A stretch of 64,000 nucleotides of DNA from contig CAUYUJ010015686.1 in assembly GCA_963575745.1 (NCBI GenBank), positions 253,435 through 317,434 on the forward strand, read 5' to 3'. Shown in pieces: positions 31,050-42,259 of this stretch. Position numbers and translations under genes: made by a program. Each line of letters opens with the position of its first letter. Within the stretch, counting starts at the first letter, position 1. Below the pieces are notes generated by a model. It ran no database searches and was not told the origin of the DNA. It saw only the letters and a list, made by a program, of their open reading frames with translations. The DNA comes from Prorocentrum cordatum. Lineage: Eukaryota > Sar > Dinophyceae > Prorocentrales > Prorocentraceae.

Positions 31050-31450
31050 GCAATATCAAGCGTGTTGAATCCTCTTGGGCCGTCTTGGGGCCCTCCTGGG
31101 GAGGTCTTCGGTGCTTCTTGGGCTGTCAAAGGGCTGTCGTGGAGGCCTCTTGGGTGCTGTGGGAGCGATCTTGGGAGCCTCTTGGGCCATCTGGACCGTC
31201 AGTAGGCCGATATGCCAAAGTCTTCAAAAACCAACGGGAACTCGATGAATTTAGCTTCTTCGGGACTTCCCAATAGATGCCTTGGAGGCGTCTTGGCCGC
31301 CTCGGAGGCTATTCGCAGTTATCTTGACCCCATATTGGGACATGTAGGGTGCATCTTGGGGCCACCGTGGGCTCTCTTGAGGCCGTCTTGGCGTTCTTGC
31401 AGGCCTTTCTGAAGCCATCATGGGCCATCTTGGAGGCCATCGAGGCCGTT
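31050..31450. repeat. GGCC/CTTGG short-period repeat
   Basis: As at 3.7-5.1 kb, including the AAAGTCTTCAAAAACCAACG module near 31217. Confidence 0.6.
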
Positions 31451-31544
31451 TTGGACCAGGAACGGGGGGTCCAGGAGCCCCGGACCCGCCATGGAGAAAT
31501 GAGGCCTGGCCCCTCGGGGACCTGGAACTCAGCTTGTTTTTGTT

Positions 31545-31573
31545 TGTGTACATATATACATATGTGTATATAT

Positions 31574-31604
<31 letters not shown>

Positions 31605-31612
31605 CACACTGG
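31545..31612. repeat. TA/TATG microsatellite
   Basis: ACATATATACATATGTGTAT followed by TATATATA. Confidence 0.9.
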
Positions 31613-31624
31613 TCGAGACGCATC

Positions 31625-31945
31625 GCTTGGCGCACATACTCGCCTGGTAAGTAATCCAAGGGTGTGCACACAAAGCGTAGCGAAACTCCTCGCTGCCCCT
31701 GGAGTGAAAAGAGTGAACAACAGGACATGATATTGAAATTTTCCGACGTACCTGGCGCGCACGTATCTGGTCGATTGCCCACGGGTGTGCACGCAAGGCG
31801 GAATGAAGTAAACGATCGTCTCCGCGGTGAACAGAAAGAAACTGCACTGGCGGGGTCTCGCGCCAGAGACACAACCGCCTCGCGCGCACTTATCTGGTCG
31901 ATTGGACAAGGATGTGCGCGCAAGGTGGAGCGACCAGCTCTTGAA
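31625..31945. repeat. 127-bp tandem repeat, three units
   Basis: The core GCGCGCACTTATCTGGTCGA then TTGGACAAGG and TGTGCGCGCAAGG recurs near 31634, 31760 and 31887. A related fragment (CACTGGCAGGATCTCGCGGC then CAGAGACGGAACCGCCTCGC) lies at 33398-33450. Confidence 0.75.
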
Positions 31946-31949
31946 AGTA

Positions 31950-32495
31950 AAGAAGTGCATCACATTCACTGGGCTGACCGCAGGCGGACGTCACCTGCAA
32001 GCCAGCATTGCAGCCTGACGCGCCTTGGCGCGAACGGCACACATATTGATGCGCCGACCAATTCCCTTTCTGAACATTCGAACGCCAACAATGAAACTCC
32101 GCCACCCTGTCGCAGGCACGTCGGGGCCATGTGAGAGCGCTTGTTGGCTTTCGGGAAATGTTTCTGCTGTTCTCTGGGAGCGACGCCCCCCTGCCGCGCG
32201 CATCCGTACAAAATCGCTCCTTCTATACTTTGCTCCACGGCTCCACGGCGCCCTGAGCCAGACACCGCCTCAAAACGGCCGCAAGACGCCCCAAACCCGT
32301 CCAAAGACGGCCCACCAGACTCTGTTGGCCCTCTCCTGAAATCCCGTGGGAATTTCTTGGGGCCCTTTTGGGCTCACTCCGGAACCTCTGGGGCTGTTGT
32401 TGGGGTCCTGTTGGGCCGTCCTCGACCCCTAGGACGGGGGGGAAGAGGGGCCAGGCGGAGCGAAACAAAAGATTGTGTCCCAATCAAGAAAATCG
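31950..32495. other. spacer with short GGCC/CTTGG fragments
   Basis: No gene seen; CCAAAGACGGCCC and GGGGCCCTTTTGGG motifs near 32280-32400. Confidence 0.4.
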
Positions 32496-32496
32496 A

Positions 32497-32945
32497 ATCC
32501 GAAATTGGGAAAGAGATCGAAGTGAACAAGAGACCCCCCGCCAAGAGATCGTTTTCGGTTTCGTGTCGTGCGTGTGGGCGAGGCGAAGCTGCGTCGGCGG
32601 GCGAGAAAAATGAACCCGCCGTGCTTAGGCAAAACCGAACAAAATGTTGTTGCGCCCCCCAGTTGGCCAGTGGTTGCCCCGGGGTGTCCCGCGGTGTCCC
32701 GTGGTGATGTGACAAAATCCGAAGTTGGGAAAGAGATCGAAGTGAACAGAACCCCCCCCGCAAGGAAATCGTTTTCAGTTTCGTGTTCGTGTCGCGCGTG
32801 TGGGCGCGGCGAAGCTGCGTCGGAAGGCGAGAGAAAAAACCATCTGTACTTCGGGCAAAACAGTGCCAAATGTTGCTGTGCCCCCCGGTTGGCCAACAGT
32901 GGACCGGGGGTGTCCCGCGGTGTCCCGTGGTGTCCCTCCAGGTTG
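32497..32945. repeat. 220-bp tandem duplication plus GGTGTCCCGC minisatellite
   Basis: GAAATTGGGAAAGAGATCGA then AGTGAACA occurs at 32501 and 32721, and the following 200 bases match closely. Each copy ends in repeats of GGTGTCCCGC, extending to about 33000. Confidence 0.85.
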
Positions 32946-32999
32946 GCCAGCGGCGGCCTGGGGGTATCCCGCGGTGTCCCGCGGTGTCCCGTCGTGTCT

Positions 33000-33305
33000 A
33001 TTGCTATGCGATGCTGTGCTGTGCTGTGCTATGTAATGCTGTACAATGCTACGCTGTGTTATCAATGCGATGCTAAGCTATGCGGTGCGATGCGATGCGA
33101 TACTATGCTGTGGGATGCGATGCTATGTTAGGCGATGCTACGCAATACTGTGCCATGCGATGATATGTTGTTATATGCGATGCGATGCGATGCGATGCGA
33201 TGCTATGACATGACATGACATGCGATGCCATGATATGAGATGCTACGCTATGCTCGTCTATGCTGTGTTGTGCGATGCTATGCGATGGTATTATCGATGC
33301 AATGA
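33000..33305. repeat. ATGCGATGCT-type pentamer repeat
   Basis: Irregular repetition of the 5-mers ATGCG, ATGCT and TATGC over about 300 bases. Confidence 0.85.
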
Positions 33306-33618
33306 TATGTTGTAGCTCCAGTTGGTCCCCCTTCCTCCCCCCCCACCACCACACACAACCTCCTTATCACCCGAAGGGTGGTCGTACATGGAGGTATGCA
33401 CTGGCAGGATCTCGCGGCCAGAGACGGAACCGCCTCGCGCACACTTGCCTGGAAGGGGGGGGGGATGGGAAGGAATGGATCTGGGAGGAGCGGGGAGGGG
33501 TGCGGAGTGAGTTGTCTTGTGGGACTCTTGGGCTGTCTTAGAGCGCCCTGGGATCCACAGGCGCCTACGGAGGTCGTCTTGGAGGGTTTTGTGGGACGTC
33601 TTGGGGCGATTATGGGAG
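33306..33618. other. spacer
   Basis: Contains the 33398-33450 fragment of the 127-bp repeat and a G-rich run. No gene. Confidence 0.4.
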
Positions 33619-35020
33619 TTTTTACCTAACAGCTCTTGCTGATAGGTTTCTAGTGGGGTCAAAAGAGAGCAGCAGATGACTCCACAGGGGGGTCGGGGCG
33701 GCATCCGGGGAGCTGTGTCCGAACTCGTGTCCGAATGCGCTTTTCGCAAACAGTCACACACTTCGTGCTCTTCGACCTTCCCAGAACTCCATTCCCGGGC
33801 CACATTTGAATGCCCGGAGCCAACTGTAGGCCACTTCGTGCTCTTCGAATTCCCAGAACTCCATTCCCGGGCCACATTTTGAATGCCCGGAGCCAACTGT
33901 AGGCCACTTCGTGCTCTTCGAGTTCCCAGAACTCCATTCCCGGGCCACATTTTGATGCTGATGCAGAGGCTGAGAATGGTGATGCTGATGCTGAGGCTGA
34001 GGCTGAGGCAGGCAGGCTGAGGCTGATGAGGCTGAGGCAGGCTGAGGCTGAGGCCGAGGCTGAAGGCAGGCTGAGGCAGACGCTGAGGCAGGCTGAGGCT
34101 GAGGCAGGCTGAGGCTGAGGAGGCTGAGGCTGAGGCTGAGGCTGAGGCTGAGGCTGAGGCTGAGGCTGAGGCTGAAGGGCTGAGGCTGAGGCTGAGGCTG
34201 AGGCTGAGGCTGAGGCAGAGGCGCTGAGGCAGGCTGATGCTGAGGCAGGCTGAGGCTGAGGCTGAGGCTGATGCAGGCTGAGGCTGAGGCAGGCTGAGGC
34301 TGAGGCCGAGGCTGAAGGCAGACTGAGGCTGAGGCTGCAGGCTGAGGCTGAGGCTGAGGCAGGCTGAGGCTGAGGCTGAGGCAGGCTGATGCTGAGGCAG
34401 GCTGAGGCTGAGGCTGAGGCAGGCTGAGGCTGAGGCAGGCTGAGGCTGAGGCCGAGGCTGAAGGCAGACTGAGGCTGAGCTGGCAGGCTGAGGCTGAGAC
34501 TGAGGCAGGCTGAGGCTGAGGCTGAGGCAGGCTGAGGCTGAGGCAGGCTGAGGCTGAGGCTGAGGCTGAGGCTGAGGCTGAGGCTGAGGCTGAGGCTGAG
34601 GCAGGCTGAGGCAGACGCTGAGGCAGGCTGATGCTGAGGCAGGGCTGAGGCTGAGGCTGAGGCTGATGCAGGCTGAGGCTGAGGCAGGCTGAGGCTGAGG
34701 CCGAGGCTGAAGGCAGGCTGAGGCTGAGGCTGAAGCAGGCTGAGGCTGAGGCTGAGGCAGGCTGAGGCTGAGGCAGGCTGAGGCTGAAGGCTGAGGCTGA
34801 GGCTGAAGCAGGCTGAGGCTGAGGCTGAGGCAGGCTGAGGCTGAGGCTGAGGCAGGCTGCTGAGGCAGGCTGAGGCTGTGACTGCGACTGCCGCTGCCGC
34901 TGCGACTGTCATCGCGAATGCGACTGCGACTGCGAGAACAGCAGAACTCTACAACTGGATTCTCATCTGAATCTTAAAGGGAATGCTTCCATATATGCTT
35001 CTACACATCGCTGTTAGGTT
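33619..35020. repeat. composite block A: 71-bp satellite plus GGCTGA array
   Basis: Starts CCTAACAGCTCTTGCTGATA and GGTTTCTAGTGGGGTCAAAA. Then three 71-bp units (CCAGAACTCCATTCCCGGGC, CACATTTTGAATGCCCGGAG, CCAACTGTAGGCCACTTCGT, GCTCTTCGAG), then about 900 bases of GGCTGA/GGCAGGCTGA hexamers, and a closing unique segment from GACTGCGACTGCCGCTGCCG to GCTTTGCCGGGATAATC. Block B repeats the whole order. Confidence 0.9.
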
Positions 35021-35036
35021 GCTTTGCCGGGATAAT

Positions 35037-36705
35037 CTTACCTAACAGCTTTTGCTGATAGGTTTCTAGTGGTGTCAAAAGAGAGCAGCAGATGACTCCA
35101 CAGGGGGGTCGGAGCGGGACCCGGGGAGCTGTGTCCGAACTCGTGTCCGAATTCGTTTTTCGCAAACAGTCAAACACTTCGTGCTCTTCGACCTCCCAGA
35201 ACTCCATTCCCGGGCCACATTCTGAATGCCCGGAGCCAACTGTAGGCCACTTCGTGCTCTTCGAGTTCCCAGAACTCCATTCCCGGGCCACAATTTGAAT
35301 GCCCGGAGCCAACTGTAAGCCACTTCGTGCTCTTCAAGTGCCAGAACTCCATTCCCGGGCCACATTCTGAATGCCCGGAGCCAACTGTAGGCCACTTCGT
35401 GCTCTTCGAGTTCCCAGAACTCCATTCCCGGGCCACAATTTGAATGCCCGGAGCCAACTGTAAGCCACTTCGTGCTCTTCGAGTGCCAGAACTCCATTCC
35501 CGGGCCACATTTTGAATGCCCGGAGCCAACTGTAGCCCACTTCGTGCTCTTCGAGCTCCCAGAACTCCATTCCCGGGCCACATTTTGAATGCCCGGAACC
35601 AACTGTAGGCCACTTCGTGCTCTTCGAGTGCCAGAACTCCATTCCCGGGCCACATTTTGAATTCCCGGAGCCAACTGTAGGCCACTTCGTGCTCTTCGAG
35701 TGCCAGAACTCCACTCCCGGGCTACATTTTGATGCTGATGCAGAGGCTGACAATGGTGATGCTGATGCTGAGGCTGAGGCTGAGGCAGGCAGGCTGAGGC
35801 TGATGAGGCTGAGGCAGGCTGAGGCTGAGGCCGAGGCTGAAGGCAGGCTGAGGCAGACGCTGAGGCAGGCTGAGGCTGAGGCAAGCTGAGGCTGAGGCTG
35901 AGGCTGAGGCAGGCTGATGCTGAGGCAGGCTGAGGCTGAGGCTGAAGGCAGACTGAGGCTGAGGCAGGCTGAGGCAGACGCTGAGGCAGGCTGATGCTGA
36001 GGCAGGCTGAGGCTGAGGCTGAGGCTGAGGCGGATGCAGGCTGATGCTGGGGCAGACTGAGGGCAGAGGCTGAGGCTGAGGGCAGACTGAGGCTGAGGCT
36101 GAAGCAGGCTGATGCTGAGGCAGGCTGAGGCTGAGGCTGAGGCAGGCTGAGGCTTAGGCAGGCTGAGTCTGAGGCTGAGGCTGAGGCTTAGGCTGAGGCT
36201 GAGGCAAGCTGAGGCTGACGCTGACGCAGGCTGATGCTGAGGCAGGGTGAGGCTGAGGCTGAGGCTGAGGCAGGCTGAGGCTGAGGCAGGCTGAGGCTGA
36301 GGCCGAGGCTGAAGGCAGGCTGAGGCTGAGGCTGAAGCAGGCTGAGGCTGAGGCTGAGGCAGGCTGAGGCTGAGGCTGAAGCAGGCTGATACTGAGGCAG
36401 GCTGAGGCTGAGGCAGGCTGAGGCACAGAGGCTGAGGCTGAAGGCGGACTGAGGCTGAGGCTGAAGCAGGTTGAGGCTGAGGCTGAGGCAGGCTGAGGCT
36501 GAGGCTGAGGCAGGCTGATACTGAGGCAGGCTGAGGTTGTGACTGCGACTGCCGCTGCCGCTGCGACTGTCATCGCGAATGCGACTGCGACTGCGAGAAC
36601 AGCAGAACTCTACAACTGGATTCTCATATGAATCTTCAAGGGAATGCTTCCATATATGCTTCTACACATCGCTGTTCGGTTGCTTTGCCGGGATAATTTT
36701 GGTCG
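35037..36705. repeat. composite block B: 71-bp satellite plus GGCTGA array
   Basis: Same first and last segments as block A (about 95 percent identical by eye), but with eight 71-bp units instead of three and a shorter, rearranged hexamer array (about 35740-36530). The blocks lie head to tail. Frames such as MWPGNGVLALEEHEVAYSWL are artefacts of a 71-bp period. Confidence 0.9.
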
Positions 36706-36875
36706 CGCTGATTCACCGAACGCGAGATACATGTATCCCCATACCTTCGGTCATGAGCGCCCGAGTATGTAAAGCAAAGAACGATATTGGCGCTGTTCCT
36801 ACCACGAGCACGCCCTTGCACAATGACCATGTGTACATATATACGTATACAACATTACATTGCGTGCGGTAGTTG
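36706..36875. other. spacer between block B and LINE fragment
   Basis: Unique sequence with a TATA-rich part near 36835-36860. No gene. Confidence 0.4.
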
Positions 36876-37975
36876 CTAGTGCGTGAAGCCGTTCTCTGCC
36901 GTCCCTGCGTTCATGTAGTAGTTGCGCTGTCGTCGCAGTTCGGGACATGGTGTTGTAGCCATTGGGAGTGCGCCGTAGTACTGCTGCGCGGACTGGATGA
37001 TCATCTGATTCAGCTCCAGGAACAGTCGGTCGACTCCTTTGCCCTCAGGGTCGTACTTGTCTACTTGTGCCTCAAGGTGTTTGATGAAGTCGTCGCGGCG
37101 TAGTCTTCGTCGTGCTCCTTGCGCCAGTCGGTCCTTGTCCCAGCGAAGTGGTGCTTCCTGTCGTCGGCGTCGGCGCTGCACGGGATGCGTTGGAGTCGCG
37201 CGCCCAGTCGAAGTAATGGTCCTTGTGAAATCACGGTCGAGACGAGCTCCTGCGGGATCATGATGTAGTCGATGCAGTTTGTCGTGTGCTCGCCGAAGTA
37301 GGTGGGTCGCCAAGTATCCGTTGTGCTGGTGATGACCAGCGCGTGCTTCTCAGCGAAGGTGCGTGCTCGCTGCCCTGCTCCTCCTGGTAGTCATTCGATC
37401 GAACGTCGTGGTCCTACTGCATGTGACTATGGTCGGTGTCCCCGTTGCGAAATGCCGATCGGGGGCCGTTCAAGTCCCCAGCCGTGATCACGAGGCTGTT
37501 GCGCGCGAGGTGGTGGCCGTCTCGTCCAGCCATTGGTGTAGCCTGCCCACCGTGTCGTAGTACGTCTTGCGCGCCTGCTTGCCCTTGGTGGGGTGAGGTA
37601 GTAAGTGGTAGCCGATCGCCAGAATGCGCTGATGGTGGTGTTGGATCGTGACGGCCAGTCCGCGTCCTCGTAGTGGCCGTGGTGGCTCGGTGATGTCAAC
37701 GATCTCCGCGCCGCGCAGCCTCCCCTGCATCGCGATGATGATCCCGGTGCTCTTGTTGGTGAGTTCGCCTGGTTGCCATCCCGCGTCATAGTATCTGGTG
37801 TCGCCCTCCTTATGCTGTGTGATCGCCTCGTCTAGGCGTCGTCTCCCCGTGCCTGGCAGGATTAGTATGTCGAAAATGGAAGTCTCCTGAAATATCTCCG
37901 CCAACCGATCTGCCTTGGCCGAGAGTGGGCTGAAGAGAAGAACCGCGAGAGAAGCTGTCAGTGAGAAGAACATGA
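36876..37975 (-). pseudogene. LINE endonuclease (EEP) fragment, frameshifted
   Basis: Minus-strand frames together read as the endonuclease of a non-LTR retrotransposon. The beginning is AKADRLAEIFQETSIFDILI. A middle part follows (TNKSTGIIIAMQGRLRGAEI, then GRLHQWLDE). After a one-base frame change near 37495 comes NSLVITAGDLNGPRSAFR, with the GDLN metal-site motif typical of EEP nucleases. A further segment reads THNCIDYIMIPQEL in sense (TTNCIDYIMIPQELVS), the family's S/T..DYI motif. Another frame change near 37200 leads to DDFIKHLEAQVDKYDPEG. No RT follows at lower coordinates, so the copy is truncated at its 3' side. An upstream pyrimidine tract ending TTCTCTTCAG precedes the first residues. 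Confidence 0.7.
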
Positions 37976-37989
37976 TCTGAGTAATGGCA

Positions 37990-39500
37990 TGGTCGCCTCC
38001 CGGGCTGCCCTGACAATCTCTTCAGCCCAGATGGCAGCTGGAGGAGGAGAAGGAGGAGGGGGAGGATGGGAGGAGGAGGAGGGGGTGGACCTCTGTCCTG
38101 AAACATGCGCCGAGGGTATTCCAACGGTTCTGGCCACTGGCCTGCCCGCCTGCTCCCCCAGTTGCATGGAAAGCACCGAAGAAGAAACAGGAGGAGCGCC
38201 TCTTACTCCTGGCACCCTTCATCCTTCCTCGTCCTCCTCCTTGTCCTCGTCCTCCTACCCCTAGGAAAGGGGGAGGCAGAGGGTCATATTTCCGTGGATT
38301 GAATCGTGCCTCCCTCGCACCTACATTTATCGACTGCGCCACATTTCCAATATGGACGTACTGTTGCGGCAGCAAGCTGAAGGTGCAGTGTTGGCGCGAG
38401 ATTGGAAGGAGATAGGAAAAACGAGGAATCAGTGAGCAGGGGTACGAGTGGGGGGGAGAGAACATTGAGGGGGGTGGGAAGGTGCAGGGGGACAGATGAT
38501 AGGATGCTCCTGGGGCCTCGTCGGGGATGTGACTGGCTCCTTGATTGCCTTTCGGGGGTCCGTTTGTGGAGTGTTGGGGATCTTTAGGGGGCCATCAAGG
38601 CCGCTTGAGCGGTCCTCGACCTGTCTTTTGTAAAAGTCTTCTGGCAGCGTCCTATTGAGATCCACGCCGCAGGAAAGCCTTGACCCCTGACGCGTGTGAG
38701 CCAGCGAGCGTCGGACATTGGGCTAACCCTCCAGACAAGCCTGGTTAGGGTAATGCTTTCATCAAGATGCAATACTCAATGCGGTTCTCCAATTAAGCTC
38801 CCTGAGTGAGAACCCAGCCGATCGGAGCTGCAGATTACCTCGACCACGTGCACACTGCCCAAGAGAAGCGCGCCCGCCTCCTAACCCTGTCCACCAGGGC
38901 GACGAGGCTGTGCTCGTCGGCTCGCGCGTCGCACGATGAGTCCGCGCACCTTGCCGGTATGGGCATCGGCATCCGAGATCGCTCACGCGTTCTCAGGCTG
39001 AGCATAGTGAAAAGGCCATCAATAAAGGCACACCACTGCTCCCAAACGAGCTCGCGCGCGTAGTTTGCCAGCACGAGCTGGTGCACTGTCTCTGACATGT
39101 CGACTCCCACACGAGTTCTCCCCCAACCCTGACCTCCTTAGCAAGAAATCGTTATTTGCCTTTGCTGGCATCCGTCTGCAGAGTCGCACTAGCTTTACGT
39201 GCACCTGCCTCCGCCTGCCTTCATCCGAGGGACGATCTGTGCATCCCTCGAATCTTCGAAACTGATGCCCTCCTTACATGGTGTGGTAAGGGGTCCAGGA
39301 TCATACCACACGCCCCACAAACATCTCACGAAAAATCGTGGGTCGGCTCACGAACAGGCCGGCTGCTTCCGAATGATTCCGCAGCACTTCTGGCCAAACG
39401 CTCAAAGCAACACCGCGGCGCAGTTGAACAGCCCAGTGGGCTATCCTTCCATGTATTCCTCCTCCTACTCCTTACCACTCTCCTCATGTTCCTCCTCTTT
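37990..39500. other. mixed region, weak minus-strand coding signal
   Basis: Contains a (GGA)n run (38040-38100). A 91-codon minus-strand frame at 38835-39110 (MSETVHQLVLANYARELVWE then QWCAFIDGLFTML) looks protein-like but has no recognised domain. The rest is unremarkable. Confidence 0.35.
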
Positions 39501-39504
39501 CTCG

Positions 39505-39819
39505 TCACCCTTTATCATGCTCGTCCTCTCCACCACGAGGACCATTGAGAGACCACAATACGTTGCCAACACGTTGGGCCATCAAAGGAGGACCTCTGGA
39601 AAACCACACGCCATTATAATGCCCATTGCAAAGCCAGTCTCTCAAGAAATCAAAATGCATAACGGCGTCAAAAGGGGGCTGCAAGTGGATAGCAGCTTCA
39701 TCCAAGTATTCAGCTGCTTCAAACACCTGGGCAACTGGCAGCCTGGAGTTGTCAGCCTGACCTCTCCTCCCCAATCTCGCGCGCGGGATCGCACCTTCGG
39801 AGGTCCAATACATGCACAT
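39505..39819 (-). pseudogene. possible retroelement methyltransferase-like fragment
   Basis: A 104-codon minus-strand frame: FEAAEYLDEAAIHLQPPFDA, then VMHFDFLRDWLCNGHYNGVW, then FSRGPPLMAQ. The run of a DWL segment, then GHYNGVWFS and GPP resembles, from memory, the methyltransferase-like module found in dinoflagellate retroelements. It is short and lacks the flanking motifs, so the call is tentative. Confidence 0.3.
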
Positions 39820-39954
39820 GTTGTCTTGAAATCGCTGATCGCAACAACACTGCTTGGCTTTGTTTTATTGGGGCCCACATGTGCAAAAAACACAATTAGC
39901 CTTGCGAAGGACCCAACCATATGCACTTGTGAATACCGCAGTTGTAGGTATCGT

Positions 39955-40196
39955 CTTCGGTGGAGCCCCCTTGTAGGGCCACGGAACGCTGTACTGGGTG
40001 GGGGAGACGCATGCGGACTGCGCCACGGGAACCTTCGGTGGAGCTCCCTATGATGCCACGAAACGCTGTACTTGGTGTGGCGGACACGCATGTGCGAACC
40101 CCCACTGGGACCCTCGGTGGAGCTCCCTATGGAGCCACGAAGTGCTGTACAAGCGGTGTACTGGGTGGGGACAACACTTGCGGGCTGCGCCACCGG
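39955..40196. repeat. 77-bp satellite, left part, interrupted by copia element
   Basis: About three units with CTTCGGTGGAGCTCCCTATG, then GCCACGAAACGCTGTACTTG and GTGTGGCGGACACGCATG. The array breaks at ...GCGCCACCGG, exactly where the LTR begins, and resumes at 50613. Confidence 0.8.
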
Positions 40197-40385
40197 TGTC
40201 CCCCTGTGGCCCTTCAGGGACTCACCCCATTCCCCCCTCGTCCCCCCTCTTCGTATCCTGCAGCCTTCTAGGCTTGGGGCGCGAGTCCGAGGACTCGCCT
40301 CAGGAGAGTTCGTGCTGAGCGATAAAACACGTTTTACCACCACCGTTTCTTCTTGGCGCCATATCTTCTCCCTTATCCTGTGACA
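40197..40385 (+). repeat. 5' LTR of copia element
   Basis: 189 bp, TGTCCCCCTG...CCTGTGACA. Contains the palindrome GCGAGTCC-GA-GGACTCGC and a C-rich part. It differs from the 3' LTR by CAGGAGAG against CAAGAGAG, GATAAAAC against GACAAAAC, and an extra TCT after CCGTTTCT. Confidence 0.9.
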
Positions 40386-40405
40386 GTGGTAAGCGGAGCG
40401 GCGGG
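40386..40405 (+). other. candidate primer-binding site
   Basis: Directly after the 5' LTR: GTGGTAAGCGGAGCGG. TGGTA followed by GC.GAG resembles the complement of a eukaryotic initiator tRNA-Met 3' end (TGGTAGCAGAG) with one extra A. The same position after the second LTR at 63625 reads GTGGTAGCTTGGAG, which supports the placement. Confidence 0.5.
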
Positions 40406-40496
40406 TGAGCGAGACGCTGCAGTGGAGAAGATCGTGACAGTCCTCAGAGAGGCTCTCTGACGCGAGCAGGTGACGAGCACCGCCTCCGCCGGCACC

Positions 40497-41576
40497 ATGC
40501 CGGCAGCAGAAGAAGAACAGCAGGAAGGAGATGATGATGATGTACCAGCGGCAGCAACCACGGAAGAACGACAGTGGGAGGACTGGGAGTGTGAGCAGTG
40601 GCGACAGGACTGGGGCGCCTCTTGGGACAACTGGGGAGCCTCTGACTGGAAGTGGACTAGCTGGAGTTCCTCGTCCTACACTGCCCGCTCCAAGGACTTT
40701 GGTCCTCCCCCTCAGTGGCTCGGGTTCGAGCACCTAGAGCTCTACGGCGAGAACTTGAAAGCATGGTCTAGACGGACCGGACACCAGGCAGATGCGCAGG
40801 CAGCTCGTGTCATCGAGTCGCTACCGATAGAGATTCAATTGAAGTTCAAGCCAGTGCGGGCCAGCCTGAACGATGACCAGGGAATCGAGGGGTTGATTTC
40901 GCATTTGTGCATCTTGAATGGAGAGCGCCCTGGTGACATGGACCGGTTGTCACACAGTCATGCATTGTTCGACTACATGATACGCCGTGGAGAGTCGATA
41001 ACGGACTACGTTCTGAGAAGGGACGCGCAACTTTCGGATGCGGAGTCCCGAGGTTTCAGTTTGCCAGACAATGTGAAAGGACGTTACCTTGAAGAGGGAG
41101 CGCAGTTAACCCCGCAGAATAAAATCAACATGAGGACGCTTGCAGGCGGGAGAGTTGATTCGAATTCCATTCGGACGGCCTTGTTGCAGTTAGACGTGTC
41201 CGAGAAGCAGATTCTGCCAGCGTCGCCCCCCCAGATCGCTAAGGCCTACGTGATGGAGAGTCAGCCATCTTCTTCGAGTTCGTTTCCGGCACCGCCCCCC
41301 CCGGACCCGTACGAGGACGACGATGAGGTTGAACTCCTGGAAGAAGACGCCATTGCATTCCTGAATGCTATAGAGTCCCAGGATCTGGACGAAGACGAGG
41401 TGGTCGAAGTTTTCGGAGTAGTCTTGGAGGAGAAGTTCGGGAAGGAAAAACGTCGAACCTGGACAGAATCTCGGAAACTAAAGTTGGCTAAGAAGACGGA
41501 CCGCGACTTCTTCGAGCGTAGGAAGAACCAGGGCCAACTCGACCTGGATTCAAGCGTGTTGGGGACCAGGACCTGA
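40497..41576 (+). CDS. gag (capsid) of copia element
   Basis: The start is taken at ATG 40497, although the frame is open from GTG 40470. 359 residues. The N-terminal 60 are acidic, then Trp-rich (WEDWECEQWRQDWGASWDNW). Residues about 75-250 contain the helical capsid-like region, with WLGFEHLELYGENLKAWSRR and LFDYMIRRGESITDYVLRRD, typical of copia gag in this lineage. The C-terminal part is acidic, then basic (FFERRKNQGQ). The frame ends at 41576. The natural continuation (RPGFKRVGDQDLRKKSRCANC) lies one base back, so either a -1 shift or a one-base indel around 41531-41537 joins it to the protease frame. A recent copy with mutations is the simpler explanation. Confidence 0.75.
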   Translation: MPAAEEEQQEGDDDDVPAAATTEERQWEDWECEQWRQDWGASWDNWGASDWKWTSWSSSSYTARSKDFGPPPQWLGFEHLELYGENLKAWSRRTGHQADAQAARVIESLPIEIQLKFKPVRASLNDDQGIEGLISHLCILNGERPGDMDRLSHSHALFDYMIRRGESITDYVLRRDAQLSDAESRGFSLPDNVKGRYLEEGAQLTPQNKINMRTLAGGRVDSNSIRTALLQLDVSEKQILPASPPQIAKAYVMESQPSSSSSFPAPPPPDPYEDDDEVELLEEDAIAFLNAIESQDLDEDEVVEVFGVVLEEKFGKEKRRTWTESRKLKLAKKTDRDFFERRKNQGQLDLDSSVLGTRT

Positions 41577-42259
41577 GAAAGAAATCACGGTGTGCGAATT
41601 GCGGGGAGCGCGACCTTTGGGCCGACCAGTGCAGAAATCCGTTTGTGAGCGAGGCCGACAGGTTGGCCAGGGAGAAGAAGTCGGGCGTTTCTCAGAATGT
41701 CAGCGGCTTCACCTACTTCTTCACCAACGACGACGACGACGACTTCTCGGGTGTCTTGGAGGTCCTCGGAGGCGACTCGAACGTGACCGAAGTGATCTGG
41801 AGCTGGGTTTCCGTTTCCATGAAGAACCTGGGGTCGCACGCGTTGGTGGATACGGCCGCCGGCCAGGCCCTGGTGGGCCGCCGTGAGATTAAGATCCTGG
41901 ACGAGGCCCTCCGTTCTCGGGGATTCAAGGTCTTCTTTGACTGGACGCCGGTTTCTGGGATCAAGGCGTCCGGAGTGGGAGGTCAGGCCACTCCAGTCGG
42001 CCGAGCATATGTACCAGTATCGATTGGAGGATGCGGCATCGTAGAGTTCTTGATTCTCGAGGGCCCTTGTCCACCACTTCTCCCAGCCAAGTTGTTGACG
42101 GGTCTCAAGGCAGTCATTGACATGGCCGAGGACTCTCTCGTGGTCCAGGTCGCGGGCAGATCGTACCGCTTCGATCTCTTTCAGCACCCCTCCGGGCATC
42201 GCGCGGTCGACCTGGTCCAGATGGCCCCCTCGGAGTTCAAGCTGGCTCCCGAGCTGTAG
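41543..42259 (+). CDS. zinc knuckle and aspartic protease of copia element
   Basis: Continues gag in another frame. The zinc knuckle reads RCANCGERDLWADQCRNP: spacing C-x2-C-x4-x-x4-C is kept, but the histidine is replaced by Leu (DLW where GHW is usual), so zinc binding is probably lost in this copy. Further on, SHALVDTAAGQALVGR has the D-T-A-A variant of the retropepsin active site. It is followed by a beta-rich region (PVSIGGCGIVEFLILEGPCP then PLLPAKLLTGLKAVID) matching the flap and dimer parts of copia-type proteases. The frame ends at TAG 42257-42259, and the same frame stays open for some 75 codons beyond it. The aspartate is present, so protease activity cannot be excluded. Confidence 0.75.
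   Translation, partial: PGFKRVGDQDLRKKSRCANCGERDLWADQCRNPFVSEADRLAREKKSGVSQNVSGFTYFFTNDDDDDFSGVLEVLGGDSNVTEVIWSWVSVSMKNLGSHALVDTAAGQALVGRREIKILDEALRSRGFKVFFDWTPVSGIKASGVGGQATPVGRAYVPVSIGGCGIVEFLILEGPCPPLLPAKLLTGLKAVIDMAEDSLVVQVAGRSYRFDLFQHPSGHRAVDLVQMAPSEFKLAPEL

Noticed and set aside
33754-35884. Repeat protein MWPGNGVLALEEHEVAYSWL
   Set aside because: The 71-bp period is not a multiple of three, so the same DNA is read in three frames; the pattern is a satellite artefact.
39960-40383. Small plus-strand frames reading through satellite and 5' LTR
   Set aside because: They join satellite and LTR sequence at the insertion point and so cannot be old genes.
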